Below the pieces are notes generated by a model that was given only the letters and a program-made list of their open reading frames with translations, had not been told where the DNA came from and made no database searches. Source: Anaeramoeba flamelloides (lineage: Eukaryota > Metamonada > Anaeramoebidae). Taken from it: DNA of 64,000 bases. Positions within the stretch are counted from its first letter, which is position 1, and the number at the start of each line of letters is the position of its first letter. The position numbers and the translations under genes are program-made. The stretch is from contig JANTQA010000060.1 of NCBI GenBank assembly GCA_027625915.1, forward strand, positions 186,001 through 250,000, in the 5' to 3' direction. Below are positions 22,783-35,413 of this stretch, one piece after another.

Positions 22783-23760
22783 CAATTAATCCTAGAATAA
22801 ACCCAAAAATATAAAATATGATGTGGTTGTAAATTTTACACAAATCTTTTCTTTTTGAAGACCAAACACAAAAGACATCCTTTCTAAATAAAATTTATTG
22901 AAATCTTGAATGAAAAAAAGAAAAAGAAAAATAGATAAAAGTTTATTTACGAAGATTTTTTTTCTTTTTCGACTTAATTTATATGAATCCAAACAATTTT
23001 TTACCTTGAATTTTTGGCCCGTTTACCATTTATCATTATTTTACAAAACCTTTTTTTCAAATTTGTTAACGAGATTCTCTTTTTTAAAATATTTTTTTCA
23101 AACCAAGCAAAAAAAAAAAAAAAAAAGAATAATGTTTCTAAGATTAAAACAAAGGAATTGAATTCTTTGGAAATCAAAAAAAAACAACTTCAAAACCCTC
23201 AAACAAAGAAAAAGAAAAATTCGAGAAAAAATTGAAAGTAGAATTCAGGTTTTTTTCGAGTTTTCATTAAATGGAAAATAAATAATTATCAAATCAAAAC
23301 TAACACATTCAATAAATCTTTTATTTCTGAAGATGAATTCAAAAAAAATCCAATTTTCTGATCCAAAACTAGAATTAGATGAATTAAATGAAAAGAGGAT
23401 TTTTAAATACATTTTGGAAAATAATTTAGAAATAAAAAGTAATTTGTTAATCAAAAATTTTCCCAAACAAAAAGTTTTTCCATTCAGTATGAAAAATGAA
23501 AACAATTGAATAAAGAAGAAGCAATTGTCTCAAAGGTTACAGATAAGAAAGAAATTAATGATTTTTTTTTATTATTTCTTTGATCAAATTTTTCATTTTT
23601 TTGATTTCCATTTTTTATGTTGTTATGTAAATATCTTTATACTAAAATTATATTCCACTCTAGTATTTATTAAAATAATCATTTATAACGGTGAAAGAAA
23701 TAATTTGAATGATTCAGTTTGGCATAAACGGTGGTAATCAAAATTTGAAAAATGTACTTA
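22783..23760. repeat. ~1-kb dispersed repeat R1, copy 1
   Basis: Aligns with 25990-26980 over roughly 1 kb (shared TAATCCTAGAATAA, TTTCTGAAGATGAATTCAAA, TTGTTAATCAAAAATTT). On the plus strand 23333-23509 holds a 58-codon protein-like frame (MNSKKIQFSDPKLELDELNE...) that is broken in copy 2, so R1 may derive from a gene or transposon coding segment. Family not recognised. Confidence 0.6.
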
Positions 23761-23901
23761 TCTCCTTAAAGAAAAAAAACTTGCTAAAACATGGTAATTG
23801 AAAAAAAAATAAAATAAAAAAACATAAAACTCAAAATCTTTTTGAAGAATCAAATGAAATTTTTATTAGTATTTTTTATTTTGCCTTTGTTTAATATTTT
23901 T

Positions 23902-26900
23902 TTATTTTTCTAAAAATTTATATTCCAATTTATAATCAGTTTTTTTCTTTTCTTGCCAAGATTCGTTAAAATCAAAAAACTTATAAGTTCCTCTTTCATA
24001 CTCTGAAGTAATTTCTTTAGGTTCTTCGCATCTCCTAAACCAAGTTTTAAAAGTTTTATGAAATCTCCAACCTAATTCACGTAATTTTTGTGCAGCTAAA
24101 TATTGCTGGTAGGTGCCTTGTAAGTAATAAAAGATGAAAAATAATGTATGAGAGTCAAATTTTAAAAAAGTTTTTGGATCATCAATTGAATTTGGGGGAA
24201 TCGATGGGAAAAATTCTGGGACTTCGATTGGGTTTGTAGGTTTGTATTTTCTAAATTTACTTTTTTTTGGTAAAAATTTCATACTGTTTGTTAAGAGCTT
24301 TAATAAATTTTCTTGTTCATTTTTTGTTTCTTCTGTACTTTTTTTTTGGGGTTGTTTTTCAACATTTTGCAAATTTTGTTCATTTTGAACTGATAATAAT
24401 TTTTCATTATTTGTTTGATTTAAATTCGTTGCTATTAATTTTTTGTTTTTTTTTTTTAATAAAAAGAGGTTAGAAGAAACGAATAAATAATGAATATTAG
24501 TGCTCAATGGAATAAGTATATATATATATAATTATATATCAACAATTTTAAAAGGGTATGAAATAGAGTTTCACAAATTTTCAAAAATAAACTAAAATTC
24601 AAAATTTTTTACAAAAATAAATCAAGTTTCAAATACTTCTAATGATTGTGTCTATTTTAGACGCTCTTTGAATTGAAAGATCTAAAATTTATTCACTTCA
24701 AAATTCTCTCATTACCGGATTAAATGATTCTAATCATTTAATCCTTAACAGTAGCAATGAAATTCAAAAAAAAAATTAACACGTATAAAGCCAGACAAAG
24801 AATAGTAATATCACAGTTCCATTCAATTCGGAAATAATTTAAGGTTTTTTAAAATATTTTGATCATTTTTTTTTTGTTTTTATTTTGTTTTTCCAATTAA
24901 TGTAATCTGATTTTCGATAGATCTGATATTTTTTCGATGATTGATAATTAAGTGACAATTGTATTTCTTTTAAAATAGAAAAATCATACCTACAATTAGT
25001 TGATGGTACCTAACCTTTTGATTGATCAATATTTATTGGTGAAATTTCAACAAATTTACCAATTAATATTTTTTGTTTGGATCTCTCCAAAATTTTTAAC
25101 ATACTTTTTATTAATATTGATAATTTTTTATTTTTTGTTTTGTAGTTATTGTAAATGATAAATCATTGTTAACCTTTCAATTAACAGGCGGCTTTAATTT
25201 GGTATTTCTCAAATAATTTAAAATAATTTTTTTTTCAAAAATTGAATTTTGGTGTCGTAAAAATTTTGAATTGGAAAAGTTTTTTATTTTTTTTTTTTTT
25301 TCGGATATAGTATGTCTCATCAATCAAAAGAGTAATAAAAATTTAATCGTTGAAATAATTTAAATAATGACAATTTGATACAATTTCAAGGCATTTTTTC
25401 ATATCTATTTTAATTTCTTATTTCAGAATATTTTAAAACAAATGAATTAATTTTATTTTTTTAAATCATTTATTGATTTGATTTTTGAAGTATTAAGGAA
25501 GTAGGTACCTTTTCCCATTTTTAAAAATTTTAAGTAAACATTACTGAAAAAAAAAATTTTGAGTGACATTGTGATATTGAACCTTGAAATCAAAATCCCC
25601 TTCATTTGTTCTATTTGTGAAAAAAATAAGGTAAATTAGAGTTGGATTTTTATTTTTTCAATTTTAGTGAACAATTTTTTTTTATTAAATTTTTTGGTTT
25701 TATTATACTGGTATTTGAAATTCAAATGGGATAAAATTTCAACTGATTATCATTTTTTCAATATTGAAATAATTAATTTATTTAGGATTCAGAGTTCACC
25801 CTTAACCCAATATATCGAATAAAAAAGGGACGAAACAAACAAAGTGAGATCACAAATTACAATCTATTTCTTTGAAAGTTCCTGTGTTAAAAATGTAAAG
25901 AGAAGATTATGAAAAAGAAGTGAATTTTTTTCCCATTTATTAATCAAACACTGATAGTGTGTGTTGAATCTGGAATTGTGTTTAGATGGATGCTTGAAAT
26001 TAATCCTAGAATAATCCAAAAAAAAAAAAAAAAAAAAAAATAGGCCCGAAAAGATGTGTATTTTAAACAAATCCTTTCATTTTTAATACCAAACAAGAAA
26101 GATCACCTTTCCAAATAAACTTGTTAGAATCAAGAGTGAATGAAAAAAATTTTTCAAAGTATATTTTCGGTTTTTTTCTTCTTTATCTTCATAATTTGGA
26201 AAGAGAATAAACAGGGTATTGACCTGGACTCTCTTCTTTCTATTTATTATTATTTTTCAAAAAAATATTTTTTTACATATTTGTTTTCAAAATTCTCTTT
26301 TCAAAATATTTTTATCCAAATAAGCCGAAAAAAAGAATATTGTTTCAAAGATTAAAGGAAATTGATTGAATTATCGAAATTAAAAAAACAACTATAAAAA
26401 GTTCAACTCAAACAAAAAAAGAAAATATCATTTTTAAAAAAAATTTAAATCAAGAATTCTGAATTATTTTTCACGATTAGCTTCAAAAATAAATTGTTTT
26501 AAAAGCCAAACAAATTCATCTAATAAATCTTTATTTCTGAAGATGAATTCAAAAAAAAATCCTATTTTCTGAACCAAAACTAGAATAAGATGATTTAAAT
26601 GAAAATAGGAAATTTAAAATTCATTTTGGGGAAATTCTTTAGAAATAGAAAATAATTTGTTAATCAAAAATTTTGCAAACAAAAAATTTTAAATTTAGAA
26701 AAACAAAATCAAGTATATAAAGAAGAAAGCAATTGTATTAAATATTAAATAAAAGATCAAGAAATAAATTAATGATTTTTTTATTTTTGCTTGATTATTT
26801 TTTCATTTTTTTGATTTGCATTTTTTTAGTTGGTATGGAAATATATTATACTTGGATATATCTCCCACTCTCCTTTTTATTTAAACATTTGTGTATTTAG

Positions 26901-29680
26901 TGAAAGAAATTATTTGAATGGTTGTCAGTTTCGAATAAACAGTGGCACTCTAAAAATGGTAAAATGTATCTACTCCCTTAAATTATTTCAAATACATAAT
27001 TAAAACTGTTTTGGACAAATTCCTTTGATTCACTCAATTAAATATTAAATACATCTGAAAAAATATGAATAAGTTTTAAATAATAATAGTCATTTTAAAT
27101 AATAATAATATTTATTAAAAAGTATTTATTGTTGAAATAGTTTGGTATACCTCTCCAGTTCCTTCAGTTACATCAGTTGTGTTGATTGTTTTCTAAAAGT
27201 TTTTTGCTTGTATTTATGTTTCATTTTCAAACTGTCAATTTTTGTAAATCTGAAGGAATTAGTTACAGTTTTTTTTTAAATAATATTATAAAACAAAATA
27301 TTCATTATCTCGAGATATTTTTTTTCCAAAAATTTCAAAAATAATTTTTTTACTCTCTTTGATTTTTTTCTTTTGTTTTACTTCCTTTTTAAATAAAGAA
27401 ATAATTGATCTTGATTTGAATTGTCTATATTATCAAAAATTCAAATTTTTGGCTATCCTATGGGTTATAAGCTATCTATGGGATGACAATTTTGCCTATA
27501 TTATAGCTATGATAAAAAATTCTAAATAAATTTTAGAGTTTCAGGAAGTGCCGTAAAGTGCCGTAGGGTGTCTAGGTTTTCTTGAGGTTTTTTCTTTTAT
27601 TTGTTAAGTGTTCTAGGTTTTTTTGAGGTTTTCAAATAAATAGATAACTCAAAAAAACCTAACGTTAAGTGCCGTAGAGTGCCGTCAAGTGCAGTGGGGT
27701 GTAGCTTTTTCATAATTCAAAAGAATGTAGAAAAATCAAAGATTTTACTCAATTCTTTTAAATTATGGAAAAGCTAACGGCGATTTTTTTTAATTTCAGA
27801 AATAAAAAAAAAAGCCTAATGGTCAACAGGTGGTAATTTTGTTTAATGAACTTTCTTCAATAATAAAAAAAAAAATTCAAATTTTTCAGTCAATAAAAAG
27901 TTAAATTTTTTACTTTTTTTAAAGTTTGAAAAAATCAAAGACTAATAGATAATTATAAATTTTTTTATTTAAAGTATTATTTAATTGTTATTTGAGGGTG
28001 TTTTTAAATATTATAACAATTTAAAATTGTTCAATTCACCAATATTCCAAAAATTAAATCTATGAATTCAACAGAAATTTATAAGAATTGTTACGACAAA
28101 TTTTGAGAAATAGCCGATATTCAAATTAAAATATCACTATTCTATTTCAAATTCTTAATTTGTTACTTGCTTTAATACACCCTTCTCAAAGAGGTGTGAT
28201 AATTAAAACAGTTTTTTAGCATATTAACGAAAATAGGTCGATTTAAGTTTGCCAATTGTTTATTAGATCCTGATTGAAAACTTTTTTTTATATCCGTTTT
28301 TTAAAATAGAAGATAAAGTAGTTTTATAAAAAGTGTGACAAAAAGAAGGTTTTGAGTCTACACTTGAAAATACGCATACTAAAGTTTCGTCGGCTGTTTG
28401 TTAGATACTTTTTGAGGATTTTTTTTGTCACATTTTTTTGAAATGATGGATTAAAAGATCAAGAGAAAAGTTTGTTTTTTGATTTTTTATTAGTATTGAA
28501 TTTAAAAAGAATCAAACTTACAATTTTGAGTGTTTTTTTCATTTTCCTCTGTTCCCTTTTCGATAATGTTAATGTCCTCATAAATATAATAATAATTTGT
28601 TTCATCAAATTCAGGCTCGTCCCAAGAATTTAAATAATTTTCAACATTCAATCGAACAAAAAATAAAGATTCAAGTTTGATCGAGTCGTTGTCTAAATGC
28701 AACAAAATTTGTTCCAGACTAAAGTTATGGAATTTATTATTTTCCGATAATCTGAAAAGACGATCTTGCCTTTCCTTCTCAACATTCATTGAGCTGCGTG
28801 TTAGTTTTTCATATTCTCTTTTTATTATTTCATGTTGCCCGCTTAGTTCATGTAAAGATCTTACAACCCATTCTCGTAGCTTTAAAGCAAGAACAAAGGT
28901 GTTAAAGGAGAAAAGAAAAGGAAATATTTTTAATAGTTTTAAATTTTATAGGGAGTCTAATTTAATTTTTTTAATGAGTTGGACTACAGTCTTATTATTG
29001 TTTTAAAAAAAGGTCACTAAAGAAACCAAATAAACATAAAATAATTAATAAAAAAAAAGAATCTTTTATATTTGAAGAATTCTTACACTTTTTTTTGATG
29101 TTGTTGTTGTCTGATCTCCATTGACAACAGTTTTATAAAAGTATATTTGTTGTTCAAGTAGCTTTTTTGTTTCTAATAATGAATAGTTGTCTTTTCTTTT
29201 AGAATTTATTAAAAGTGCCCTAATTTGTTCTCTTATCATAAGTAATTTTTGGAGTCCGAGTTCCAAAGCAGACTCTGATTGTTTCTATCAGTTGTTTTAA
29301 TTTGTTTTGTTTTGTTGTGTTTTTTTAATCATCAAGACAAATTTTTTTGTTGTTTTTTAATTGTTCGAAAGTTTTTTTGTTTTTTGTTTTTTTAGGTATT
29401 AAAAAAAAAGAGTACGATGTAAAAAAAACAAAAAAGAAAAAGAAGAATATTACATCACTTTTTGACATGTTTTTAAGGTTCTGAGTCATAAGGTGAAACT
29501 CTTCTAAAAAATTGTTGACATCTTGAATAAACTTTTCAGTTGTGTTGACTAAAATAAAAAGAAAAAAAAATTCATCAAAGATAATAAAGACAAATAAAAA
29601 GAAAGAGTTTAACAAGGAATAATTGATTAAAAAAAAGTTTTGGAAGTGAATTTACTTTCGTTTTGTTGCCCTTTGTTCAT
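23902..29680 (-). CDS. CNOT3: CCR4-NOT complex subunit NOT3/CNOT3
   Basis: Scaffold subunit of the CCR4-NOT deadenylase, which shortens poly(A) tails and represses mRNAs. Exons (minus): 29680-29656, 29548-29454, 29272-29087, 28879-28522, 24431-23902; phases agree at every junction, giving 397 aa. The N-terminal Not3 coiled coil is spread over exons 1-4 (TTEKFIQDVNNFLEEFHLM; LQKLLMIREQIRALL; LLETKKLLEQQIYFYKTV; ILLHLDNDSIKLE...DEPEFDETNYYYIYEDINI, compare human ILRMLDNDSILVDAI and DPDFEENEFLYDDLDLED). Exon 5 has the C-terminal NOT box: [53 protein letters not shown] (human CNOT3 [39 protein letters not shown]). This fits CNOT3 better than CNOT2. The linker is only about 80-100 residues, so the protein is about half the human length. 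The exon 2/3 join has an alternative; the 4090-nt last intron carries repeat R1. Confidence 0.94.
25990..26980. repeat. ~1-kb dispersed repeat R1, copy 2 (intronic)
   Basis: Diverged copy of 22783-23760 inside the last NOT3 intron. A short third fragment at about 30130-30220 shares CAAATAAGAAAGATCATCTT-like sequence. No terminal inverted repeat or target duplication found. Confidence 0.6.
27540..27840. repeat. Palindromic-module cluster with GTGCCGT repeats
   Basis: Contains GTGCCGTAAAGTGCCGTAGG (27547 on) and GTGCCGTAGAGTGCCGTCAA (27667 on), bracketing module C in opposite orientations, then module A as a palindrome (27715-27775) ended by GAAAAGCTAACGG. Same vocabulary as the 10.9-12.9 kb clusters. 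It lies in the NOT3 intron. Confidence 0.65.
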
Positions 29681-29699
29681 ATTAAAACTGGAATAGTTG

Positions 29700-32540
29700 T
29701 GAAAAAAATAAAAATGTAAAAATGAATTATTATTAATCCATTATAATTAGATCTTTGTAGATATTTAGGTATAAATGGTATTGTGTTTTTTTTTGTTGTT
29801 TGAGTAATCTCAGGAAGTGTTCTTGTTTTAACAATTAATTAATTACTTAAGGGAGTAAGTTAATCTTATAAATTTTTGAAATTTTCTATTTTGATTTAAT
29901 CTTGTTGAAATAATTCTTTTTGAGTACAATAGGAAATTTAAATTTTGATACCAAAATAATGTTTACTAGTATATTAGTTAAAAGAACTAAAATTTAAATC
30001 GTGGTTAGGATCTTGTTTAAATTTTTATGTATTCAATTTTGTCGTTTTATTTTCTTGTATCAATTTTGAGAAATGTTCTTTTTTGAATTGCTGAAATTTA
30101 TCAAAGACTAAATCAATAAAAAATACTGTTGGGGGGGGGTATATTTTAGACAAATATTTTCATTTTTAATGCCAAATAAGAAAGATCATCTTTCCAAATA
30201 AACTTTTAGAAATAATAAACTTAAAAAATTTAAATCAAAGTAACTTTTAGCAATTTTTTTTTTTTTTACTTTTATTTTTTTAGTTTGGATGGGAATAAAG
30301 ATGGTCATATATTGAAATTCACACCCCCCCTCCCCCCCCCCCTTTTTTTTTTATTTATTATTTTTTAATATGGCTTTTTTTGTATTTTTTTTTTCAAAAT
30401 ATTTATAGGTTCGCTCCAACCTTGCAATAAAATTTTTAGTAGTAATGCGTATACGGTATTTTCAAAAAAGTGGGCAATTTTTTTTTACATTTCATAAAAA
30501 AAACATCTTTGTTAGTCAAAGTATTCATTAATTGACAATGTAGAATTAACTTTATTAATTATACTGATTGAATAAATAGTGGTGGAATTTATTTTAAAAT
30601 ATGTTATATGGAAATAATTTCAAAAAATGTAATAAAAAAAGGCACATATTTTGGTGAAAAAAAGGTAGGACAAATTTCAATAAAAAAACTGGAAATATGG
30701 AAAGGGTATAAATTATTTTTTAAACAACTAAATGAGGTTAAATATTTTCAATTCTATTTGATATTTTATTGAGATTGGACAAGTTATGAAAATGATTTTT
30801 TCAATCAAAAAGAAAATAATAAACACCAATTTTCACACCTAAAAAATATCATTTAAAATTGAGATCATAAAATTTAATCTCTTTTCTTTATGTAATACAA
30901 TATTAAGAAAAAAATTGAATTATTTTCAAGAATTTATAAATGGCGTTAATAATTTTGGGTGTTGAAATACTTTTTTGAAGATTGAGTTTAATAAATATAT
31001 TTTAAGATAAATTTGCCCCATTTTATTGGAAATATCTTATACAGTCTCTTATAAATTCAATGTTTTATAAAATAGAAAATTCAATTTAAATCAGATCCTA
31101 AGAGAAAAATTCAATTCCCCTTGCTTTCTGAATTATTATTATTTGTAAGAAACAATGATAGAATGTGAGTCTCACATGAAATGAAATCAAGGAAATATAA
31201 AAACATTTTTTGGATCATTGTTCATAAATTGTTTAAACCTGTAACCTTTCTAATTATGAAAAACGAAGTTACTCAATATGGTAAGTTTTTTTCTGAATTT
31301 TTTTGTCAAGGTTAAAACCCAAAAATACTTGATTTAATTTTTTTCTTTGATTGAAAAGTTTAATTTTTAGGGATGTTTTCAGTTATTGTATATTTTATTT
31401 GATACTCGTGGGGTGATTTGATACATATAAAGGGTATTTTGAAATTTCACTTCTTTTGATTGGTGAAAAATAGCTAACATAAATAAATTGATAGGATACT
31501 TATTAATTAAAAAATCCAATTAATAAAAAAAAAAAGTTTCAAAGAATTATCAATTCCAAAAAAAAACAAAATTTAAAAAAAATGAAATAATCTTTTTTAT
31601 TTAAAAATTTATAATAGCTTTTAATTTCTTTTCATTGTGAAATTATTACTCTTTCAGATGTTTATATTTTTCGAAAAATACTTGATTTTTTTTTTTAACT
31701 TTATTGAATCTAAATATTCTTTCTTTTATTAACATCCTTATATAACATTGAAAAAACATAATTTAAATATATGGCAAATTAAAATAATTACTTACAAATT
31801 ATAACATCAGAAATAGTAAAGATTTTAATTGTTAAATAATAATTAAATTGTCTCAATATTTATTTTTTGTCAAAGAAATTGAATTTTCTTTTTTTACAGT
31901 CGCTCCAAGATTAGCACGATTTTTAATATAAATCCCATTTCAAAATTTTTTAAACACCAAAATTCAATTTGTGAAAAAAAAAACTTATTAAACCAATCCA
32001 AGAAGAAATGTCAAATTAGAACCATTCGATAATTGAAAGGTTAACAACTTATATATGAATTATAATACCTTAAAACAAAAAATAAATAATTATCAATACT
32101 AATAAATCAATCAGTGTGTTAAAAATTTTTGGAGAGAGCATAACAAAAAAAAATACATTAGTAAATTTGTTTAAATTCTATTAGGAATATTTGATCAATC
32201 AAAAGTTACGATACTACCCACTAATTTTATTTGAGATCTTCTATTTGGAAAAACTCAACTTTAACATAATATCAATCTTTAAAAAAAAAAATATTGATCC
32301 AACGAAACAAGTTACTTGATTCAAAAAATGAAATGAAAACAAAAAGAAGAAAAAATGATTTCCATATTTGACAAAAATCAATATTTATTTCCAATATGAA
32401 GGAAATAGTATTATTGTGATTGTTTGGAACGCTTTCAGTGTATGGAAAGTTTTTGAATTTTAGTTTATTTCCACCAACTACTTTCTTATGATTATCCCTC
32501 AAAAAAAAAAAAAAACAATTTTTATTTTTATAGCAAGTAA
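29700..32540. other. Gene-free spacer
   Basis: No gene supported. Holds a fragment of repeat R1 (30130-30220), a G run at about 30130, and a strand-biased tract at 30322-30352 where two C runs (7 and 11-12 C) pass straight into a T run. The rest is AT-rich. Confidence 0.6.
30322..30352 (+). repeat. Poly-C / poly-T tract
   Basis: ACCCCCCCTCCCCCCCCCCC followed by about 12 T. Long C runs are exceptional in this AT-rich DNA. Confidence 0.85.
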
Positions 32541-32543
32541 ATA

Positions 32544-32741
32544 CAGTTAGTTTCGCTTTTAAGGTAACAAACTTTCAACGAAATTTAAAGCACAAAAAAA
32601 ATCTCAAATTAAAGCACAAAATTCAAATTCTAATAAAAATAAATTGTAAAAAAAAAAATTCCAAAATTTGTGCCTTAATTTGAGATTTTTTTGTACCTTA
32701 AATTCCGTTCAAAGTTTGTGCCTTAAAAGTGAAACTGACTG
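32544..32741. mobile_element. TA-flanked palindromic MITE, copy 3
   Basis: 198 bp with TA at 32542-32543 and 32742-32743. Ends CAGTTAGTTTCGC and GTGAAACTGACTG. It lies 170 bp downstream of the IFRD-type stop. Confidence 0.85.
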
Positions 32742-32911
32742 TATTATTAATTGGTTCTATCTTGTCATTTATTTTATGACAGAAAATATTGAATATTTAA
32801 GGGGGTGTGTAATCATTTTTTTTAAGTGTCAAAATAAGAATTAACATAAGAACAAGAATCATAATAATACGAATTATTAGAAAAAAAATAAAATTGAATT
32901 AAAAAATTTAT

Positions 32912-34216
32912 TTAAAAATATAAATCAATTGTATTAGTTTTTTGTTCACGTGAATATTTTCTTTTTTTTTTCCAAATTTTCGAGTTCTTTTTATGGAATT
33001 TTCTTCGAACTTCGTGATCCATATTAAAAATATTATTTTTTGTAATTTTTTTTATTTCATAATTAAATATTTCCCAGAATAAATTATTTTTCTCCATATG
33101 TTTATTAAAGCCCGTTTTTAAGATTTTTTTAACTAATTCTAATTGTTTAAATTTTGACCAACTGGTTATTTGGATAAAATTATTTTTTATTTCCAACTCT
33201 GTTGTTGTGAAACTATTGTTTTGTAAGGATTCAATCATTTCTTGTATTTGCAATTTTTTTTTAATCTTATTTTTATTATTGCCTTTAGTACATTCCAAAG
33301 CGAGATCATTAAATTGATCAATTAGATCTTCTAATTGTGTTTCAAAATCGATATTATCTAAAGTTTCATCGGATTCTTTGATACTCCATAATAAGGTTAA
33401 TTGTTGTGCACATTCATTTTTGATTAAGGACGATCTAGATCGAAAAGATTTTAAGAAATGATTATAAAGATAATCGAATTGATAGAAATAAAGTTCTTGG
33501 TATTCCTCTTCAAGTGGGTTTTCGAAAAATGATGATGGTAGGCAAGTTAATAGGATTCCATATGTTCGTAAGATCTCTATAACGACTTTTTCAGAGAGAC
33601 TGCTTTCTGTTTTCTTGTTTGAATATTCCATCAATTGAAAAAGAATTTTATTAAGTTTATCATTGATTTCATTATTTGCATTAAGTAAGCAAAGAACACT
33701 CAGGCATCTTAAAGACTGTTTTTGTTTTTGGTTAATAAGAGGTGTATTTTGGAAAAGTGTAAGTCAAGATAAAGAGTGAATTAATAAAGAAGAACACCAA
33801 AGATTTTTTAAGACTAAAACAAATTAAAAATCATTCCCAAATTGTTGGAAAATGGATCTTACCTCTATTTTGACATTTTCCGATGCTTTATTCACCACAA
33901 AGTTAATTAAAGTTTTGTGATATAAGTTAAATAAATTTTGAGCCTTTTCTGGTACATTGATTGCCATTAATTGGAGATTTTGAAGAACAATTTTTCTTTC
34001 TGTACCATTATTATGGAGAAGGCTTTTTGTGATGATCTTTGTAATCAATTCATACTTGGTATAGAAATGTGGAACATAATAATGGGAGCTTATATGATAC
34101 ATTTCTGAAAATGCTTTTATTCTTTCCCTTGTTTTGTTGGAATTGAAAGATTCTAAAAGAGAATCCAATTTCCAATCAAATGCTATGGTTTCAGTTTTTC
34201 TGTTTAACTTGTTCAT
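32912..34216 (-). CDS. IFRD-type (interferon-related developmental regulator) protein
   Basis: IFRD proteins are helical ARM-like proteins; mammalian IFRD2 was found bound to translationally inactive ribosomes and IFRD1 acts as a transcription and stress co-regulator. Exons (minus): 34216-33863 and 33715-32912, one 147-nt phase-0 intron with donor GTAAGA and acceptor AACAG; 385 aa. The first two thirds are helical repeats (for example LLHNNGTERKIVLQNLQLMA; SLRCLSVLCLLN). The C-terminal third has the family signature: FIQITSWSKFKQLELVKKIL...NNLFWEIFNYE (compare human MYIDCWVKKHTYDTFKEVL...NEFLRNVFELG), followed by a very basic tail (VRRKFHKKNSKIWKKKRKYS) equivalent to the human KARTKARSKCRDKR tail. 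Start is the first ATG in exon 1. No second paralogue in the window. Confidence 0.85.
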
Positions 34217-34841
34217 CTGATCTCAGAAGATTATTAATTATTTGTGTTTTGGGAATAAAATGTTTAGATTTTTGAAAATGTTTTGCTTTTTACGATTTTT
34301 TGAATTGCTTAATTGAAACAAATTAACACCATTGAGAATCAAATCCATTGAAAAGTGTGTGCTTGTCTTCTTCAGTTAATTTGTTTTTTCTTTAGATTTG
34401 AATAATTTTTTTATTTTTTTCTAAATGATGTCATTTTGAAGAAAATTAAAATAAAAATACAAAATATCAAATCTGGAATAATTAGTTTTCATGAAGGATT
34501 GAGACTGACTAACAAAAACCTGTGATTCTTTATTCATTTGCTGAAATTGTTTTTAATTGATTGATGATAAGCGAACTAAAAATTTGTAGGTTTTAAAAAC
34601 TTTATTTTGAAAAAATATCTAATTAATTCTAAAAACAACCAAGTTAATAGGATTTCAGTTTTTGATCATGACCTAATTCCTAATTGTGGTTATTCGATGA
34701 AATTTATTGATTTATTTTTGGAAAAATGATGTCATTATAAAGATAATAATTTTAAGGAAGGAAGTATGATACAAAAAGTTAAAGACAGAATTCTTCAGAT
34801 TTAGGACAATAATATCGAATTTTGGTTGAAATTGTTTGTAT

Positions 34842-35413
34842 TACGTTTTACAATCCTGAAAATGAGAAAAAAAAGATTCTCTTGTACTCGTGTAGGGACA
34901 TGTTATTATAGATCATAGACAGCTACTCTTTAACTTCGTATTGATTTTAAGAGTTGTTCAATTGTGATTAGAAATGGTAAATCTTATTTTCTGTAATCTG
35001 AATTGAAGAGTGCAAGGTTAATATATCGGGTTTTACTTTAATAATAAATTGTGGTTGTTTTTTTGGAGTGCGTCAATTAATATTTTTAATAATCAATAAA
35101 TTATTTGGATCTTAACAAAAAGTAATTTTGTTTTTATTTCAATTGAGTTAGAAGTTAAATAAAATTTTCAATTATAGAACCCAAAAATCATAATTTTTGA
35201 TAACTAGCCTTTGAAATTATAGGCAGATACTCTTCAATTCGGATTTCAGAAAAAAAAAAAAATTACCTTTTATAATCACTATTGAACAACTATTAAAATA
35301 AAGAAGAAGTTAAAGAGTGGCGTCTATGATCTATAATAACATGTCCTTAAACCACATCTAATACAAGAGAATTTTTTTTTTCTGCTTTCAAGGATTCTAA
35401 AACTTAATGATAG
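34842..35413. mobile_element. ~570-bp foldback element
   Basis: The inverted arms of about 170 bp share GGACATGTTATTATAGATCA, ACTCTTTAACTTC, GTTGTTCAAT and, outermost, GTTTTA(C/G)AATCCT. The centre (about 35030-35220) has no reading frame. No target duplication identified. Not related in sequence to the other foldbacks here. Confidence 0.7.

Noticed and set aside
28677-29006. 109-codon plus-strand frame over NOT3 exon 4
   Set aside because: Lies antisense to exon 4, which has clear NOT3 homology.
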